From the NCBI GenBank assembly GCA_038025085.1, contig CM076142.1, positions 32,952,001 to 33,016,000 of the forward strand: 64,000 nucleotides of DNA, in the 5' to 3' direction. The stretch comes from Tetragonia tetragonoides (lineage: Eukaryota > Streptophyta > Magnoliopsida > Caryophyllales > Aizoaceae). Position numbers and translations under genes: made by a program. The notes beneath the pieces were generated by a model that was given only the letters and a program-made list of their open reading frames with translations, ran no database searches and was not told the origin of the DNA. Positions within the stretch are counted from its first letter, which is position 1. Every line of letters starts with the position of its first letter. This document shows, piece by piece, positions 35,145 through 47,625 of the stretch.

Positions 35145-36116
35145 AAAAAGGCCCGTTTAAGAAAATAGAAAATAAATGGGAACCTCCACGTAATAATAAA
35201 AGTTTTATTTTAAAACAAACGTGGGAAGAGAATCTAGCACTAATCCTCAACATGGTGATCTTTTGGGTAAGACGCGATTTTATGTGAATAGCATATTCTA
35301 ATCAATGATCTTTTGACTCTATTAGAATTATACATACTCTTGACTTGCATATGGGATAAAACTCCCTTATTTTAGAAAAAGAGAAATACTGTTGACTTGC
35401 ATATGGAATTAAATTGGACTCTTTTTTTATTTGACGACGGGAATATGTTATTTGCATGCAATCTAATTCTGATGGAAAGGAACGTCTTCCTAACATGGTC
35501 ACTAGCATCGTCGGAGTCATACGGGGATTCTGCTTCCTAAAAAGATAAGATCTAGACTCTATTTGAACAAGCAACAAAAGGGAAACCTTCCCTAACCAGG
35601 ACTCAATAAAAGAATCCTAAGGGGGGATCTAATCCTAATATTCTATGGAATTTAATCACATAGCAAGGAAATAGTCAATAATATAGCAAATAAAGCAATT
35701 AGCACTTTGATATGGAGTATGAGACATAATGCAGTGGTTTGACACAAACTGTGGTTGGATAAGGTAACCCATGGCCAGATGCGTTTTGTCATCTATGGGG
35801 TGCATAGTAAGACTAGACGTACCGTTTTACACATCTCGAATGGAAACATGTAAATGTCATGGGGTGGAACACGACTATGTGCAAAGGTAATTCGGACCGA
35901 GTGGGTCACTAGCCTAAGTCATAGACAATGTTCCAAAGGGTAGATCCTATAAGGGTGTGGTGATGTCTTTCAACATCTTGCAAAGACAAATGCATGCAAT
36001 ATGAATGATATGGATGCAAAAAGGCAAAGAAAATAAACACGTACGGTAATTGAACCAAATAGCTAAAAGTAAATCATTGACATGGATAAGTGTTCGATTT
36101 ACATCCTCTTATTAGT
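35145..36116 (-). other. Tat 5' untranslated leader
   Basis: Roughly 1 kb between primer-binding site and gag. No coding similarity was recognised. Long leaders are normal in the Tat group. It might hold packaging signals, which cannot be identified by eye. Confidence 0.5.
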
Positions 36117-36134
36117 CCCCAGTGAAGTCGCCAC
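36117..36134 (-). promoter_or_regulatory. primer-binding site of the Tat element
   Basis: Minus-strand TGGCGACTTCACTGGGG directly follows the LTR end (CTTACA). It differs by one base from the TGGCGACTCCACTGGGG-type site, complementary to a tRNA-Arg 3' end, that Ogre/Tat elements use for minus-strand DNA priming. Confidence 0.8.
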
Positions 36135-37617
36135 TGTAAGAACCCTCGCCTTTCCGGCGCGTTTTCGACTTTTAGTTGAGATTATTGGTTCTTAAATATT
36201 TGTCACATGCGATTTAAATTAATTATAAAGAACAATAATTTGCAAATAAGAAGCCACCACCAATTTTTAAGGAAACAATTGAAAACCATCAAAAGTGCAC
36301 CCCAATTCCTATTGGGAATTGACTCATACTCATGGGGACTAAGTATTGAGTTCGGGGATGTAGGTACGAAATAAACAAAACGAATCTCATCTAAATCGCC
36401 CATATTAACGCCTCTACTAAGCTTATCCATGTCAAGTATTTATTTATGCTAGATGGTTCCATACAAATCCGGTCGTGCAATGATCCTAAATTAACTAGGC
36501 GGGTTAAGAGCAACCAAATTACCTACGTTATCACTTTGCACGATTTATGTCCAATTTACATGCATACTATTAACAAGCATTAACATGATATAAAGCATTA
36601 ATTAACGCTTCAACCTACCAACTTTGCTAAACGCGCCATGTATTGCATATGCACATCAATAAAACCGTTAGTATCTTCAAAAGAAGAATAATAATGCAAA
36701 GGTGCTAACTTTATGCTAAAATAAACCTAGGAGGCTACTATATGCATGCAAAAACTATGAAAAGATGCAAACTTGCATAAACTAATAAAAAGACACAAAC
36801 TTTATACTAACTAATCATGCATAATTATATACAAAATCAAAAGCATGCAAATTTATTCAACCATAATCAAAAGCAAAATAAAACATGATGAATGAACAAT
36901 AAAACAAGAGATTTAATGAAGAATTAGGCCCTCACGATGGTTAACCTGGACGTTCTATTCGAATGGGACTAGTAGAATTGGGATTGCTCTTTGATCTTGG
37001 GTGCTAGGCTAGGTGTATTGCTTGCTTGAATCTTCACATTTCTGAATTTGGGGAAATATGTGCTCTCACATGTTCTCAAAATTATGAACTGACTGCCCTC
37101 CCACAGAAGATGGTGAAAGGGAGTATTTATAGAGTTGGGGGACGGATTTAGGGGCCTAGGGCTAGAAGCCCGGTGCCAAAACTCGGCCCAGTCAAAAAAT
37201 GGGTTCAGCGGCCACACGGAGGGCAGCTGAGGCCCGCAATGGCCGCTGGGGCTCAGCGGTTGGCCTGACAGCCCCCGCTGTCACGCGCTGGGCGCTGAGC
37301 AGCCTGCGAAGGCCGCCGGGCCTGACGACGCGCGCGTTACTAGGGTTTTTGACTTTTTGTGCTCTGTAAATTACGAAATTGCCCTTGGGCTGGCCCAAGG
37401 GGACGGGATTGAGCGGTTTTGACCCAAATCTTCGAGACGCGATATCTCTTGATCCAGGAACCTGATTGAGGCAAGGTCAAAGGCGTTGGAATCCTTATAA
37501 CAGGGGCTATCCAAAGACTGAGGTTTCAAGGAATTTGGTCTAGATTTTAGAGCAATGTCCTTTTCTACTTACGTCCATGTTAATCCATTACCATCATCAT
37601 CGGGCGTTGCGGTGTCA
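36135..37617 (-). repeat. 5' LTR of the Tat element
   Basis: On the plus strand it runs from TGTAAGAACCCTCGCC to CGGGCGTTGCGGTGTCA. The minus strand therefore starts TGACACCGC and ends CTTACA. A minus-strand TATA box (TATAAATA) lies at 37131-37124 with a GC-rich U3 island just upstream at about 37195-37335. Part of it (36430-36880) recurs diverged at 48130-48550. Confidence 0.8.
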
Positions 37618-37649
37618 GGGGATGAGAACCGATTAGGGTGTACAAGTGA

Positions 37650-38614
37650 CTACTGCTTTTAAATTGCATTCTGGGTTTATTCAATTGTTACCTATTTCTC
37701 GTGGTATGTCTGGTGAAGATCCTCATTGACACATAAAAGAATTTTATGTTATGTGTAGTACCATGAAACCTGAAGGGGTAGAAGAAGATGTGATTAAATT
37801 GCGTGCTTTTCCTTTTAGCCTACAAGATAGTGGTAAGGAGTGGTTGTATTATTTGCCCCCTGGTTCGGTGAGTACATGGACTAAGATGCAGAGGCTTTTC
37901 CTAGAAAAGTTCTTTCCTGCTTTTCTTTCAGCTTCCATTAGGAAGGACATTTGTGGTATTCGTCAGTATAATGGAGAGTCTTTGCATGAGTATTGAGAGA
38001 GATTTAAAAAAAAAAATTGTGCTAGTTGTCCTCATCACCAGATAAGTGAACAATTATTAATCCAATACTTTTATGAAGGTCTTCTTGTAACTGATAGATC
38101 CATGATCGATGCTGCTAGTGGTGGTGCCCTAGTGGATAAAACCCCACAAGACGCTCAAAAATTAATGTCTAATATGGCTGCAAACCCACAATCTTTTGGA
38201 CCTAGACAAGATGACACCCTAAAGGTAGAAGAGGTTGGTGTACATAATTTGGAACAAAAATTAGATAACCTAACAAACCTTGTTGGAAAGATGTTGAGTG
38301 GTAATAATGTGCATGTCAAGGCATGTGGTATTTGTCTAAATACGGGACATCTGGCTGATTCTTGTCCCACCTTGTTTGAAAATGGAGAGCAGGCTAATGC
38401 TCTTGGAGGATTTCCTAGACCGCTTCAAAGGAGATATAACCCTTTTTCGAACACCTATAATGAAGGATGGAGGGATCTTCGTAATTTTAGGTGGGGAAAT
38501 CAAGGAGTTAGATTTCCAAATCCTAACAACCCCCTGGCTTTAATCAAGGCCATACTTCATCTGGTAAACCTCCCCAAACCCAATCCCAAGGCATGTCTCT
38601 TGAGGATATGGTAA
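37650..38614 (+). pseudogene. Athila-like gag
   Basis: Frames read MKPEGVEEDVIKLRAFPFSL, EWLYYLPPGS and FLEKFFPAFLSA. After a stop at 37996 comes ISEQLLIQYFYEGLL, and ALVDKTPQDAQKLMSNMAAN. A CCHC zinc knuckle follows: CGICLNTGHLADSC. These are standard for Athila/Diaspora gag. Stops at about 37729 and 37996 inactivate it. Gag would package element RNA. Confidence 0.85.
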
Positions 38615-38719
38615 AGTCCCTTGCCTCTAGCTCGATTAATTTCAAAAGGATACTAAAGCTAGTATTCAAAAGGATACTAAAGCCGAAACATCTGGTAAAA
38701 CCTAAAGTTAGCTTTTGAG

Positions 38720-39500
38720 GTGAGCCAATTGAAGGCTCACTTGTCTAACAAACTTCCCTCACAACCTTTAAACCCTAAAGAAAATGCTTCTGTTGTGACA
38801 TTAAGGAGTGGGAAAGAATTGAAAGGACCTGAGAGAGAAAATCATTTAGATTTAGAGAAGGAGTTAAAAGTTGAACCCAATGTGAACCATGAGACCAAGT
38901 TGAAAAAAAATGAGAAAAAGTCTGAAGAACCATTCCCTGAGATCAAGATTAGGCCACCTTTTCCTGCTAGGTTGGCTAAGAATAAAACGGAGGAAGCTGA
39001 GAAATATATCTTAGAGGTTTTAAAGAAAATTAAACTGAACATTCCCTTGTTAGATGCCATTAAGCAATTGCCTCGATATGCCAATTTTTTGAAAGAACTT
39101 TGCACTAACAAGAAAAGACTTAAGGGCAATGAGAAAGTGACAGTTGGATAGAATGTTTCGGCTGTTTTACAAACGAAACTTTCTCCAAAACAAAAAGACT
39201 CTGGTATGTTTGTTATACCTTGTACCATAGGAAACATTGAGATTTCTGGGTGTATGTTAGATTTGGGAGCTTCGATTAATGTCATGCCTTTATCCGTTTA
39301 CACCTCCCTAAATCTTGGACATTTGAAACCCACCGGTGTTGTCATTCAATTAGCTGACAGGTCCGTCGCATATCCTGGGGTCTCATAGAAGATGTCTTGG
39401 TCAAAGTAAATGAGTTGGTTTTTCCTACTTATTTTTATGTGTTGAGGATGGAAGGACATTGTACTTCAGCTGACATTTCACCCATTCTTTTTAGGAAGGC
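38720..39500 (+). pseudogene. Athila-like linker and aspartic protease
   Basis: 38720-39151 has VVTLRSGKEL, FPARLAKNKTEEAEK and IPLLDAIKQLPRYANFLKEL, the conserved linker before the protease. 39206-39388 is the protease with LDLGASINVMPLSVY (DLG at the active site, usual in this group). It is cut by a stop and frameshift near 39388. Confidence 0.8.
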
Positions 39501-39532
39501 CTTTTCTTAGAACTGCTACGACCAAGATAAAT

Positions 39533-40462
39533 GTGCATGATGGAACTCTTTCTATGGAGTTTGACGGAGACAAAATTTGTTTTAACATCTATGATCCTAT
39601 GAAACACCCTAGTGATGAAGTGTCTTCCTTGTGCACTATTGATGTTTGTGATTCTCTTGTTGAAGACATGTTTGAATTAAATCACACTGATTTGATGCAT
39701 GCAATTATGAATTTGAGCATTGATGAGCATACTCTTGAGATCTTACATGTAGCATGTGATCATGATTTAGTTGATCTTGTGAAAGAATTGTCAGCTTGTA
39801 TTGTTTCTACACCTCATGTGGCAAAAGCTGATCTTCCAATTTCACATGAGAAGTTGTCTCCATCTGTCGTGTCACCCCCTTACCTTGAACTATGCATATT
39901 TAGGTGAAATATGCATATTTGAAATTCCTGCACATTTGAAATATGCATATTTAGGTGACAGTGAAACATTGCCTGTGATCATTGCTAATAACTTTTCTTC
40001 TTCTGACGAGGAACGATTGGTTAACATTCTTAAGGACCATAAAACTGCCATAGGATGAACTTTAGTTGACATCAAAGGCATTAGCCCTTCAACTTGCATG
40101 CATAAGATCATTTTAGAAGGAGGTAAAACATCTAGGGAGGCTCAACGTCGTTTGAACCCCCCTATGATGGAGGTTGTTAATAAAGAGATTTTGAAGTTAC
40201 TGGATATTGGAGTCATATACCCTATCACTGATTCTCAATGGGTGAATCCTATTCATGTAGTGACTAAGAAAACCGGTCTAACAGTTGTTGAGAATAAAGA
40301 AGGAGAATTAGTTCCCACTAGACTGCAAAATGGATGGAGAGTTTTCATAGATTATAGAAAGCTTAATGCTACTACAAGAAAAGATCATTTCCCTCTCCCT
40401 TTCATGGACCAAATGTTAGAGCGTCTAGTTGGACGTTCTCACTACTGCGTTTTGAATAATTA
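39533..40462 (+). pseudogene. Athila-like RT, first half
   Basis: After a spacer frame (39533-39907) with a TGCATATTTAG direct repeat at about 39893-39955, the RT begins: LNPPMMEVVNKEILKLLDIG, VIYPITDSQWVNPIHVV, WRVFIDYRKLNATTRKDHFP. It stops at SHYCVLN, exactly where a foreign LTR sequence begins. The rest resumes at 43202. Confidence 0.85.
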
Positions 40463-43201
40463 GAGACGAAATGATTTTGAATTGTACCAATGTGTGTATT
40501 TGTTGTTGCTTTAAGTTTCGAGACGAAACATCTTTTAAGGGGGATAGTATGTAACATCCCGTAAAATTATCTATTTTTGAATAATTTATTTATTTGATTA
40601 TTTATATTGGTAAAATATTTATTGATTTTGATTATTAGCAATTTAAAGAAAAACAAAAGGGAATTTTGGATTTTATTTTTAAATAAAATAAAAATCAGCT
40701 TTTAAGTGGTTTAATGGGTTTCAAATTGTGTTTTGTGTCAAAATTAGAGACTGACTTAACTTCCTTGTATTTCTCTGTACGTTTCTCCCCCTCTGGCTCT
40801 ATATGTCCTTGAAAAGAAAAAAAAAGAACTGAGTCTTCTCCTTCCTCTTAGTTTCACACTTAGAAAATAAAAGAAGAAACCCTCTCTCTTTTGCTTTGAG
40901 CTTCCCCGCGACACCAACACCACCATCACCTCCTTCAATCCATTAGCATCCATTAGCACCACCTTCGCCACTCTTTCTCTCTCCTCTGTTTCTTGGGTAT
41001 GTGCGAGAAGCCCGGCTAGCCCCTGCTTTACCTTGTCACGCGGTTGATTGCCGCTGCTGTAGTTGTTTTCCAACCACTCTAGTGGTGGGTCGACCCAATC
41101 AGACCACCAGGGGTCACGAGGTCGTGGCCCAGATCGCCGCCCTCCTCATCCCTTTCTCTCTCTGCGCTGTTTGTGATTGTTACTTGCAAATTATGAATGT
41201 TCGCTGATTGAGTAAAAGAATTCACTTTGCAATTGAGCTTGGAATTGGGATTCAATTGGAGGTAACCAACTTTCTATTCGATTGGACATGATGTTCTCTT
41301 TCTTTTCTATGTGAAAATCATGATTAATATGTGAATTGATATGTGCTTTGTTCTGAAATTTTAATTATTAAGTTGCTTGAGTTTGAATGATTGAATATTT
41401 GAATTTGTGTGGATTATTTGGTGAGTGAAATCCTGTTTCGCACCTTCATGCTTCAATTCGACTGTTTTAAGTTTGGATTCTGAAGATGGTCAAAACATGA
41501 AAGTTGTAGCCTCGTTGTAAGGTTTCCAGGTTTTTGAATCACCTCTATACGATGTCTGGACGAGTGAGATATGCCCAAAATACAGAACTGTTGTAATAAT
41601 CACCCGAAAATAGAAAATTTAACCCTTGAAGCTCTTGAATCCAAATTGATGGTTGAACTACATTGCTTTTGTGAAAACTTGTGTAAGTGATGAGATTTGA
41701 TCGTGTATTATGCACAATAGTTGGTGCTAGGTTCTAATAAGAGTTTATTTGAGTTGCTCATATATTTGTGACCTTATAAGTATGATTTACGCCCACTTAA
41801 ACCTTTGGTATAGCAGCTGGAATTATATATGAGATGTGCTAAATTTATATGTAAAAGGATTTGTGTTGGTTTAATATAGAAAATTATTAAATGTGTATGT
41901 AAGCATTGGATTTGATATAGATTGGATATTTGACATGGAGATATTGAATGGGATTTGCAAGTTGTTTGTGACTACATGGATTAGTCCTTTGATATGATAA
42001 ATAAAAGTAGTGCTTTGAGATGTATATTGTGACTTGGAAGCTATTGATAGAACTTGGATATTGAGTTGAACATGAACTTATGAGAAATGAATTCGATTGA
42101 TTATTGCTCTTGTGGTGGCTAGTATGCATTAGATTGTTTGATGGTTACTGAAATAAGATGAAATGGCGAAATGGCATTGTATTGGATTGGATTTGTGATG
42201 ACATTGGTGTGAACACTTAAATTCTCTTAAGCTATTAATACTTAAACTTGAACAATTGAGAGCAAGATAGCTTTTGGGTAGGATCCCCCGAAGGTGATTA
42301 ATATGGGCAACTTATGAGAGCAGATTTGTGGAGCAGGTCTTCCACAAACCCTCTTATGAGATTATTTGATTACTCATGAACTTGGGGTAATCCTTTTAAT
42401 TATGAATATTTTGGTTACTCATGAACTTAGAGTAACTGTCTTCTCCTAGCCATGAACCACTATGGTAGACTGCGGTCTTGAAAATCCCATAGGGCTAGGG
42501 GGTGTGCACACTAGTGACTTGGCCATTTGATTTGATTTGTGATCAGCATTGCGCTGAAAGTTGAGATCGTCTGATCTCGTCGTTCTCTTCCCTCTACATT
42601 AAAAAAGGTAAAATGATGGACTAAAACTCTTAAACTATTGAAATTTAGGAATTTGTAATTCAAATGTGATGGGTGTATCTTTCTGCATAAAAGATGGATT
42701 TGAATGATTTGTTGCATGAGGTAATAAGGTGAACTTGTATATATTACTTGGCTTGAGATTTGGAGTGACAGACTTGCGTGATTATAATGTCGTAAGACCT
42801 ATATCTGTTTAGATATATTAATTGAGCATGCCTCTTGCTTTCAGGTTGATTATTTTATAAATGTTACTGCTTTTATTATCTCGGTAGAATACTTGGTTAC
42901 TCAGCTTTGCTGATTGGATGTTTTTCTTTTTTATGTGTATGTGTTGTCCATTTATTTGGTTGGTTGGGATTTGTAAGGTTTGCCTTGCACTCGTTCTATG
43001 AGTGAGTGTGACAGTGATGCTCCGGATTTAGTTAGAAAGTCTTCCGCTGTAGATTTGGTTTGGTTGTATTTTTCTGTTTAAGCAGGTTTTTAAATGGTCG
43101 ATAACTTGGAATGTCTATTTACAAAGGAAACTCTGCCCGATTTTCGGCGTGAGCTTATTCATTTTTATTTATTTATAATTTAGAAAATCCGGGGTGTCAC
43201 A
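40463..43201 (+). mobile_element. 3' end and LTR of a chromovirus-type retrotransposon
   Basis: TGTAACATCCCG (40550) to CGGGGTGTCACA (43201) forms a 2652-bp LTR with inverted ends of the Tekay/Del type. Directly before it is a polypurine tract TTTTAAGGGGGATAG and a TTTCGAGACGAAAC motif usual at the end of such elements. Only about 87 bp of internal sequence remain and there is no second LTR. So this is a 3'-terminal fragment, not a clean solo LTR. It interrupts the Athila-like RT. Confidence 0.8.
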
Positions 43202-44525
43202 GTTATTCTGGGTACAATCAGATTGTCATAGCTCCCGAGGATCAGGAAAAGACCACTTTCACTTGTCCATTTGGGGGACGTTTTCATATCGAAGGAAGCC
43301 TTTCGGTCTATGCAACGCCCCTGCCACTTTTCAAAGATGCATGATGTCTATTTTCTCTGATTATGTGGCTCACATTATTGAGGATGATTTTACTGTCTAT
43401 GGTGATTCATTTGACACATGTTTGAAGAATTTAGAATTTGTACTAAAAAGATGTATTGAGACTAACCTGGTTTTGAATTATGAGAAATGCCATTTTATGG
43501 TTGAAAAAGGTATAGTCTTAGGGCATGTGGTCTCTTCTAAAGGTCTTGAGGTTGATAAGGCAAAAATTGATGTGATTAAATCCCTCCCGTTCCCTTCTTG
43601 TGTTCGTGAAATTCGTTCCTTTCTAGGGCATGCTGGTTTTTATTGAAGGTTTATTAAAGATTTTTCAAAAGTGGCACAACCATTGTGTAGATTGCTGCAA
43701 AAAGAAGCGTCATTTGATTTTGATGAGAATTGTAGAGTGGCTTTTGGTGCACTTAAAGAGAAGCTTATTTCAGCTCCTATTATACAGCCACCTGATTGGA
43801 ACCTGCCTTTTGAAGTAATGTGTGATGCTAGTGATAAGGCAGTTGGTGCAGTTTTAGGACAAAGAATGGGGCCAGTCCGCCATGTGATTTATTACACTTC
43901 GAGGACACTTGATGATGCCCAATGTAGTTATATAGCAACTGAAAAGGAGTTGTATGCAATTGTGTTTGCTTTAGAGAAATTTCGTTCATACTTGTTGGGT
44001 GCTAAAGTGATCATTTATTCTGGCCATGTAGCTTTAATGCACCTTTGGAAGAAAAAGGAGTCCAAGCCAAGACTTCTTAGATGAGTCTTGTTGCTCCAAG
44101 AATTTGACATTGAGATTAGAGATAGGAAAGGAGCTGAGAATTCTGTTGTAGATCATTTGAGCAGAATCATCCAAGGCAGAGAAGTATTTCCATTGTCTGA
44201 TTTGTTTCCTTATGAGCATTTGTTTGCATGGTAATTTACCTTGGTATGCTGATATTGTTATTTATTTGGTCACCAAGGAACTACCTAATGATTTATCTAG
44301 AGCTCAAAAAGATATGATCATACATGATTCGAAACACTACCTTTAGGATGAACCTTATTTGTTTAAAATATGTTCTGATGAAATTGTGAGAAAATGTGTG
44401 CCAGATAGTGAAATTAAATCCATTCTTGAGTTTTGTCACGCATTTGAATGTGGTGGCCATTTTGGTCCAAAGCGGACTGCTCATAAGGTTTTAGAATGTG
44501 GATTCCAGATTAGGAGGTTATAATG
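43202..44525 (+). pseudogene. Athila-like RT second half, RNase H, integrase start
   Basis: It resumes at YSGYNQIVIAPEDQEKTTF. It continues with IIEDDFTVYGDSFDTCL (the YVDD-equivalent block reads VYGD), VSSKGLEVDKAKIDVI, FEVMCDASDKAVGAVLGQR, YIATEKELYAIVFALEKFR and NSVVDHLSR. An HHCC-type region (FCHAFECGGHFG) ends it near 44520. Stops at about 43644 and 44082 and a frameshift near 43300 break it. Confidence 0.85.
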
Positions 44526-46910
44526 GTCGGAATGGAGTCACAAGATGCTGCAGTCCAGAAAAGTATACATATTTTGTGTACTTTGCATGTGAAGCTCTTG
44601 TTTTCTCTCTCTTTGACTTTGTACATTGTTAATTTCTCATGGACCCACAAGTTTCTAGCTCACCCAGCCCAGTATAAATTGTTTGACCAACAATTTACAT
44701 GAGTTGTATCCTTGAGCCAAATCACACGTGAAACAAATAAGAGACTTATGTGGCATGTTTGGAGCCCCACTTTACAATTGCTACTGCATACAACCGACAT
44801 ACTGTATTACATGGCACTCCTTCAATTTACACCATGGCCAGCAGTCAAGCAAAGTGAACAAAAGCACCCAACCAAGCTGCAGATGGTTTACTTGGGACTC
44901 CCAATTACGGCTACACTAGTATGAAAGGAAGTAAATAAGGTGGCGGCAAATAGATGAGACTTATGCCAGCAATTAATGAACCATAGAGAAGAGAGTCTAC
45001 AACGAAGAAAGAAGAGGACTATAAGCAGTAATATTAGGGGCGACAAAACTAGTGTAGAGGTAGTAGGACGGTACTACACTACGTCATTGGTGAGCAATGA
45101 ACAATAGAGAATTTGGCCTATAGAAGGAGGTACGTATGAGCAACAAAGGAGAAGGAAGCCTCAAACAAGAACTTTCAATACAATAATATGAAGTTATACA
45201 GATAGAATGAGTGTAGGATTTCTTGAGGTCTCTCAACTATCTTTAATTACCTCATTTACAAATAAAATTATGGAAAGACAATAGGATTAGAATCTTACAA
45301 CTCCACTAATTTAGCAAAAGAAATGGAAATATTTTTTCTAGAAACTGATTATTTAGATTGCTAGGGTCCGTTCTTCAACTTTCGTTTTTCTTCTTCAATT
45401 TATTGAAGCCATTAACCATAGCATGGCAGGGAAGGTTTGATCTTAAATCCACGTAAAGAAAATGAGCAGTGTTGATTTAAAAAAATTTCAAACATCAATC
45501 GTTACATAAGGCAAATCACCAACGACCTGTCCCTCTATCTCTTTGGCCTGCCTTTCCCTTTTGTTATAGCTTCCTTCCACACCTTCACTAATCGTCAATG
45601 GAGTCTTGTTTTGACTCTTAAGTGCTGCCATTCACCACCTACTCTGATATTTCTATGGGGATTTCATTGAAATGAAGTAATGAACTACTCTAACACTAAA
45701 TTCCTATTAAAAATTCTAACACCCAAAGACGCCAAATGGGTACCTCAGAAGATGACATAAAATGCAAAAGTTTTAATCAACTTTCTAAGGCCCGTTCTTC
45801 AACTTTCTTTGTAATTTCAAGATGGCCATAAAGATACATATAAATCAAGCTCAATGTTACTTGCATATTTCATTTACAATGGGATCTTTTGTGATTAGAA
45901 TATGGCTTTTATTATGATTCAGTTATTAGATACTCAATATAGTAAATGGCAAGTGTAGACAAAACAATATTATGAAGAGAGAGAATATGGGGGTTTCCTT
46001 ATTAACACGAGGGCTGAATTGTCAATTTAAATAATTAATAGCCTGGCATTAATATATCTTGACCTGGCAATAACAACGGCCTTGTGAATAATATGTTAAA
46101 CTTGTGACATATGTTATGTGAAGCATGCTTAATTAATTTAAATTGGCCACTTAGATTAATTTACATATTTCTCCTGCTAGGTTAATTAATCTTAATTAAT
46201 TAATCAAAGTAGCAAGTAATAATATATTAAAGGTTGAAGCTTTTCTTGCCTATTAATTTATTATTAAAGTTTTGACATAGATTGGCTATTATTTTTGTTG
46301 GAGCATTCTCACTAAAACTATTCCAATAATTGACGATGTCTTCTTAATCGTAATGCAATTAATTTAACTGATTTAATTCATGCTTTCTTGGTCTAGTCAG
46401 TTAACTTAATTAGAATTTAACAAACATACTTATATGTGGTTAAATTAAACAAATGAGAAGATACGGATTTTACTTGCATTCAAGATAATTTTACAGTCAG
46501 CTTATTCAATAATCATTCACGTGATCGATGATTAAATCCATATATCTTGATAAAATTACATGTCTCTTGCCTATTGTTGTTATTGCTCTTTTATCACTTT
46601 TCAAACTTGTGTCTTTAATCAGTTAATAGATTTTAATTTAAACTTTTAATTAGTTACTCCAGCGCTTAAAAATCCCCGCAAAACTTGTTGTATTTAGATA
46701 AAATAGAAGTTACTTTATTTTAGTAGAAATGTAGTAGTAGTAGTAATTTTATTTTCTTTAGTTAATAAATTTTAGTTTACTTAGTTTTTATTTTGAACTT
46801 AGGTAATTAATTTAACTTCAGCAACATAGTCTTTGTGGGATCGACTCTTACTTACCCTAGCTACTAGTTAGTTAGGGTTAGTGAGTAAATCATAAATATT
46901 AACTAGGTTT
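44526..46910. other. AT-rich region without gene
   Basis: No frame with protein similarity was seen. At 46822-46850 CATAGTCTTTGTGGGATCGACTC resembles the conserved block near the end of some Athila-type LTRs, so part may be a degraded LTR. Otherwise nothing could be identified. Confidence 0.35.
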
Positions 46911-46914
46911 TATC

Positions 46915-47625
46915 CCTTTGCTTCGCACGGGCTCATAAACAAATTTTATGAATATATTTAATAATAAAATGCTTACAATATTTGAAGTAAAATTATTAAC
47001 ATTATTGATAAAATACATTTTAATTTATTTTTTGAAAGATTTCTATCCATAGGATGCATGCTAATTCTTGAAAATTTGTAATGAGATTGGACTAAATTTA
47101 AATAGAGAATAAAAGTAGTATAAATACACTTATTTTAATAAGTAATTCAATTAAAGAAAAAAAAATGAATAAACTCATTATGCATTAATGGTATATGTAT
47201 ACTAAAAGTTGATACCTCATGCTCGTTTTATACCGTACAACTAAAACTATGAGGTGTATACATATCATATTCCCGTACTTCGCTCATGCTCATAAAATAA
47301 TTTTAGTATTTAATAATATAATGCTTAAAATATTTGATGTGAAATTATTAATACTATTAGTAAAATACATTTTAATTTTATTTTTGCAAACACTTCTATC
47401 CATAGGATGCGACATGTTAATTCTTGAAAATGATACTTTCATGTCACCTTCATTTGTAATGAGGTTGGACTAAGTTTAGATAGATATGTACAGTAATTTT
47501 AATAAGTAATTCAATAAATAAAAGTAATGAATAAACTCATTCTGCATTAACGGTATATGTGCCCTGAAAGTTGACAGCACATGGTCGTTTTATACCGCAC
47601 AACTAAAACTATGTGACAAAGTTGA
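46915..47625. repeat. diverged tandem repeat, two copies of about 350 bp
   Basis: 46915-47265 and 47270-47622 share CTTCGCACGGGCTCATAAA versus CTTCGCTCATGCTCATAAA, then TTTCTATCCATAGGATGC versus CTTCTATCCATAGGATGC, then CGTTTTATACCGYACAACTA. The CTTCGCACGGG motif is reminiscent of Helitron-derived repeats; classification is weak. Confidence 0.7.

Larger units (their letters stand above)
28870..37617 (-). mobile_element. Tat-lineage Ty3/gypsy retrotransposon, damaged
   Basis: Reading right to left: LTR 36135-37617 (TG...CA on both strands), a primer-binding site directly after it, an untranslated leader of about 1 kb, gag-protease, RT, RNase H, a second (archaeal-type) RNase H, integrase. Two RNase H domains and an Arg-tRNA-type PBS are hallmarks of the Tat/Ogre/Retand group. 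No 3' LTR copy was found to the left by eye. The element is therefore truncated, rearranged, or has a 3' LTR too diverged to see. If the antisense genes at 23.2-28.4 kb belong to it, it spans at least 14 kb. Confidence 0.85.
37618..44525 (+). mobile_element. Athila/Diaspora-like Ty3/gypsy element, broken
   Basis: Plus-strand gag, protease, RT, RNase H and the integrase zinc finger occur in order, in short frames separated by stops. The element begins directly after the Tat 5' LTR. Its upstream gag and 5' LTR are absent, so the Tat element probably inserted into it. It is split inside RT by the LTR fragment at 40463-43201. It ends within the integrase zinc finger (GGHFGPKRTAHKVLE) near 44520. 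Confidence 0.85.

Noticed and set aside
46800..46860. Complete Athila-type LTR
   Set aside because: Only a short TTTGTGGGATCGACTC block is suggestive; no matching partner or TG...CA borders were found.
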